DNA of 64,000 bases from the NCBI GenBank assembly GCA_030673845.1, contig JAUTCQ010000015.1:1-64000 (forward strand), in the 5' to 3' direction. Shown here one piece after another: positions 62,780 through 64,000 of this stretch. The notes under the pieces are model-generated. The model worked only from the letters and a program-made list of their open reading frames with translations. It was not told where the DNA came from and searched no databases. Position 1 is the first letter of the stretch, and each line of letters begins with the position of its first letter. Source of the DNA: Verrucomicrobiota bacterium JB022. GTDB lineage: Bacteria > Verrucomicrobiota > Verrucomicrobiia > Opitutales > Oceanipulchritudinaceae. The position numbers and the translations under genes are program-made.

Positions 62780-64000
62780 CTACTTTTGCGGCGCGGGGGT
62801 CGACATGGCGGCCCGGCGTGCACTGCCATTATCTTCCATGCGGCGCGGCAGCGTCATGAAAAACTCGCTGCCTTTGCCCATTTCACTCTCACACCCCACC
62901 TCGCCATTGTGGGCCAAGGCAATCTCGCGGGCGATGCTGAGGCCGAGGCCGGCGCCCTTCTTGTCCTGATGCGGGATGCGGAAAAACTTGTTGAAGACGC
63001 GCGAGCGGAACTCCGGCGCAATGCCCGGCCCTTGGTCGATGACGGAGAAGCGAACTTCGTCGGTGCCGGTGGGGCTGGCGCGCAGGACGATGTTGCCGCC
63101 GGGGGGCGAAAACTTGATCGCGTTGGAGATGAAGTTGCTCAACACCAGCTGGAGGCGGAAGGGGTCGCCCTCGATGGCGGGCAGTGTCTGGGGGGCCTCG
63201 ATCTGCAGGTGCAGCTGGGCGTCTTCGACCGCCTGGCGCGATTCCTCGGCCGAGTTTTCCAACAGCTCGCGCGGCTGGAAGGTCTGGCGCTCCAGTCGCG
63301 AAGAGCCCGACTCGATCTTGCTGAGGCTCAACAGGCTCTGAATCGTCTTCAGCTGGCGGTCGAGGTCGTCCTTGGCCGTGGCGACAAGCTCGCGCTGCAC
63401 CTCGTTGAGGTCGCCGAACTGCTCCTCGGAGAGCATGTAGAGCGAGAGGCGGGCACTCGTCAGCGGCGTCTTCAGCTCGTGGCTGACGATGGCGACGAGG
63501 TCGTTCTTCAAGTCGCTCGTCAGGCGCAGCTTGGTCACGTCTTGCAACATGAGCACGACGCCGCTCTTGGTGCGGTCGCCCTCGACGAAGAAGACGGTGG
63601 GGAGAAAGAAACGCTCCTCGTTGTAGACGTGGAGGATCAGGGCATCGTCGAGCTGGTCGGGCGCGTAGAGCTTGCGGCTCTCCTGCACCTGGCGGCGGAG
63701 GATGCCGACATCTTCCGGCGGGCCCTCCTGCCACTCGGGCGCGCGCAGGAGGTCTTGCGCGGCGTCGTTGGTGATGATCAGCTCGCCTTCCTGATCGTAG
63801 AAATAGAAGGCGACGGGAAGGTTTTTGACGATGGTCTCGAGCGTCATGCGCGTCTGGGTAATTTCGGCGTTGAGCAGTCGCCGGTAAGCGCGCAGGCGGT
63901 CGAGCATGCGGTTAAAGGAAAGGGCGAGGCGCCCCACCTCGTCCTGAGCGTGGTAGGAGACGCGGGTCTCGAAGTCCCCCTGGCCGATCAGCTCGGCCTT
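62780..64000 (-). CDS. Sensor histidine kinase, N-terminal part missing (window edge)
   Basis: The C-terminal part of a membrane histidine kinase that runs off the right edge. A HAMP segment (ELIGQGDFETRV...DEVGRLALSFNRML) is followed by a PAS domain (LPVAFYFYDQEGELIITNDAAQDLL), a DHp box (IVSHELKTPLTS), then the N box (NFISNAIKFSP), G1 (DQGPGIAPE) and G2 (KGAGLGLSIA). PAS-linked control of the kinase is expected. A cognate response regulator is not visible here. Confidence 0.92.
   Translation of the reverse strand, partial: KAELIGQGDFETRVSYHAQDEVGRLALSFNRMLDRLRAYRRLLNAEITQTRMTLETIVKNLPVAFYFYDQEGELIITNDAAQDLLRAPEWQEGPPEDVGILRRQVQESRKLYAPDQLDDALILHVYNEERFFLPTVFFVEGDRTKSGVVLMLQDVTKLRLTSDLKNDLVAIVSHELKTPLTSARLSLYMLSEEQFGDLNEVQRELVATAKDDLDRQLKTIQSLLSLSKIESGSSRLERQTFQPRELLENSAEESRQAVEDAQLHLQIEAPQTLPAIEGDPFRLQLVLSNFISNAIKFSPPGGNIVLRASPTGTDEVRFSVIDQGPGIAPEFRSRVFNKFFRIPHQDKKGAGLGLSIAREIALAHNGEVGCESEMGKGSEFFMTLPRRMEDNGSARRAAMSTPAPQK

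Overview
This 64 kb window reads as a chromosomal segment of a high-GC Gram-negative bacterium. The gene content points to Verrucomicrobiota, perhaps the Opitutae branch. Supporting signs are a fused LpxC-FabZ, an array of DUF5069 proteins, a PEP-CTERM protein, a large AsmA-like protein, a bi-domain GH43-type hydrolase and a NrfHA nitrite reductase. The taxonomy is inference; no rRNA or tRNA gene was recognised. Genes lie on both strands in short operons separated by convincing intrinsic terminators.

Layout. 0-4 kb: SDR dehydrogenase, LpxR-like lipid A deacylase, a receiver-domain protein, a secreted unknown, and efp. 4-7 kb: lipid A start genes (lpxC-fabZ, lpxA). 6.7-9.4 kb: ftsY followed by four tandem DUF5069 genes. 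9.5-13 kb: a small membrane protein, a ParE-type toxin-antitoxin pair, aroB, and an unusual locus in which two near-identical small hydrophobic-peptide genes flank an ABC ATPase. 13-14.5 kb: rpsP-trmD-rplS. 14.6-22.4 kb: AsmA-like protein, unknown, tyrosine recombinase, solitary RloB-like protein, nrdG and a Phd/VapC toxin-antitoxin pair. 22.4-28.7 kb: ilvB, an MFS transporter, a TIGR01777 epimerase and an esterase-ohr pair under two OhrR-like palindromes. 28.8-35.5 kb: GH43-like hydrolase, ThiF-rhodanese protein, two anchored helical proteins and a RibD-like reductase. 35.5-42.1 kb: mannose-1-phosphate guanylyltransferase, a lipoprotein, an RNA helicase, a PEP-CTERM protein, TatD and a coiled-coil membrane protein. 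42.1-47.4 kb: an FNR-type box followed by nrfHA, then LysR/nitroreductase and a CorC-like CBS protein. 47.5-55 kb: four tandem chemoreceptors. 55-64 kb: nadB, a membrane protein, an ABC1-family kinase, a ferritin-like bundle protein, a VTT-type membrane protein overlapping a phosphodiesterase-endonuclease fusion, and a histidine kinase cut by the right edge.

The most unusual feature is at 11.6-12.9 kb. Two copies of one unit each hold a strong ribosome binding site, a short ORF for a 26- or 46-residue hydrophobic peptide, and an upstream hairpin. Read on the minus strand, that hairpin is a textbook intrinsic terminator, as expected for a cis-antisense RNA. The ORFs differ mostly at synonymous sites and the hairpins show a compensatory change. 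In copy 2 the ribosome binding site can pair both with an upstream anti-SD segment and with a segment downstream of the ORF. This resembles the logic of type I toxin-antitoxin loci, though I do not recognise the peptide family. Functional claims here are inference.
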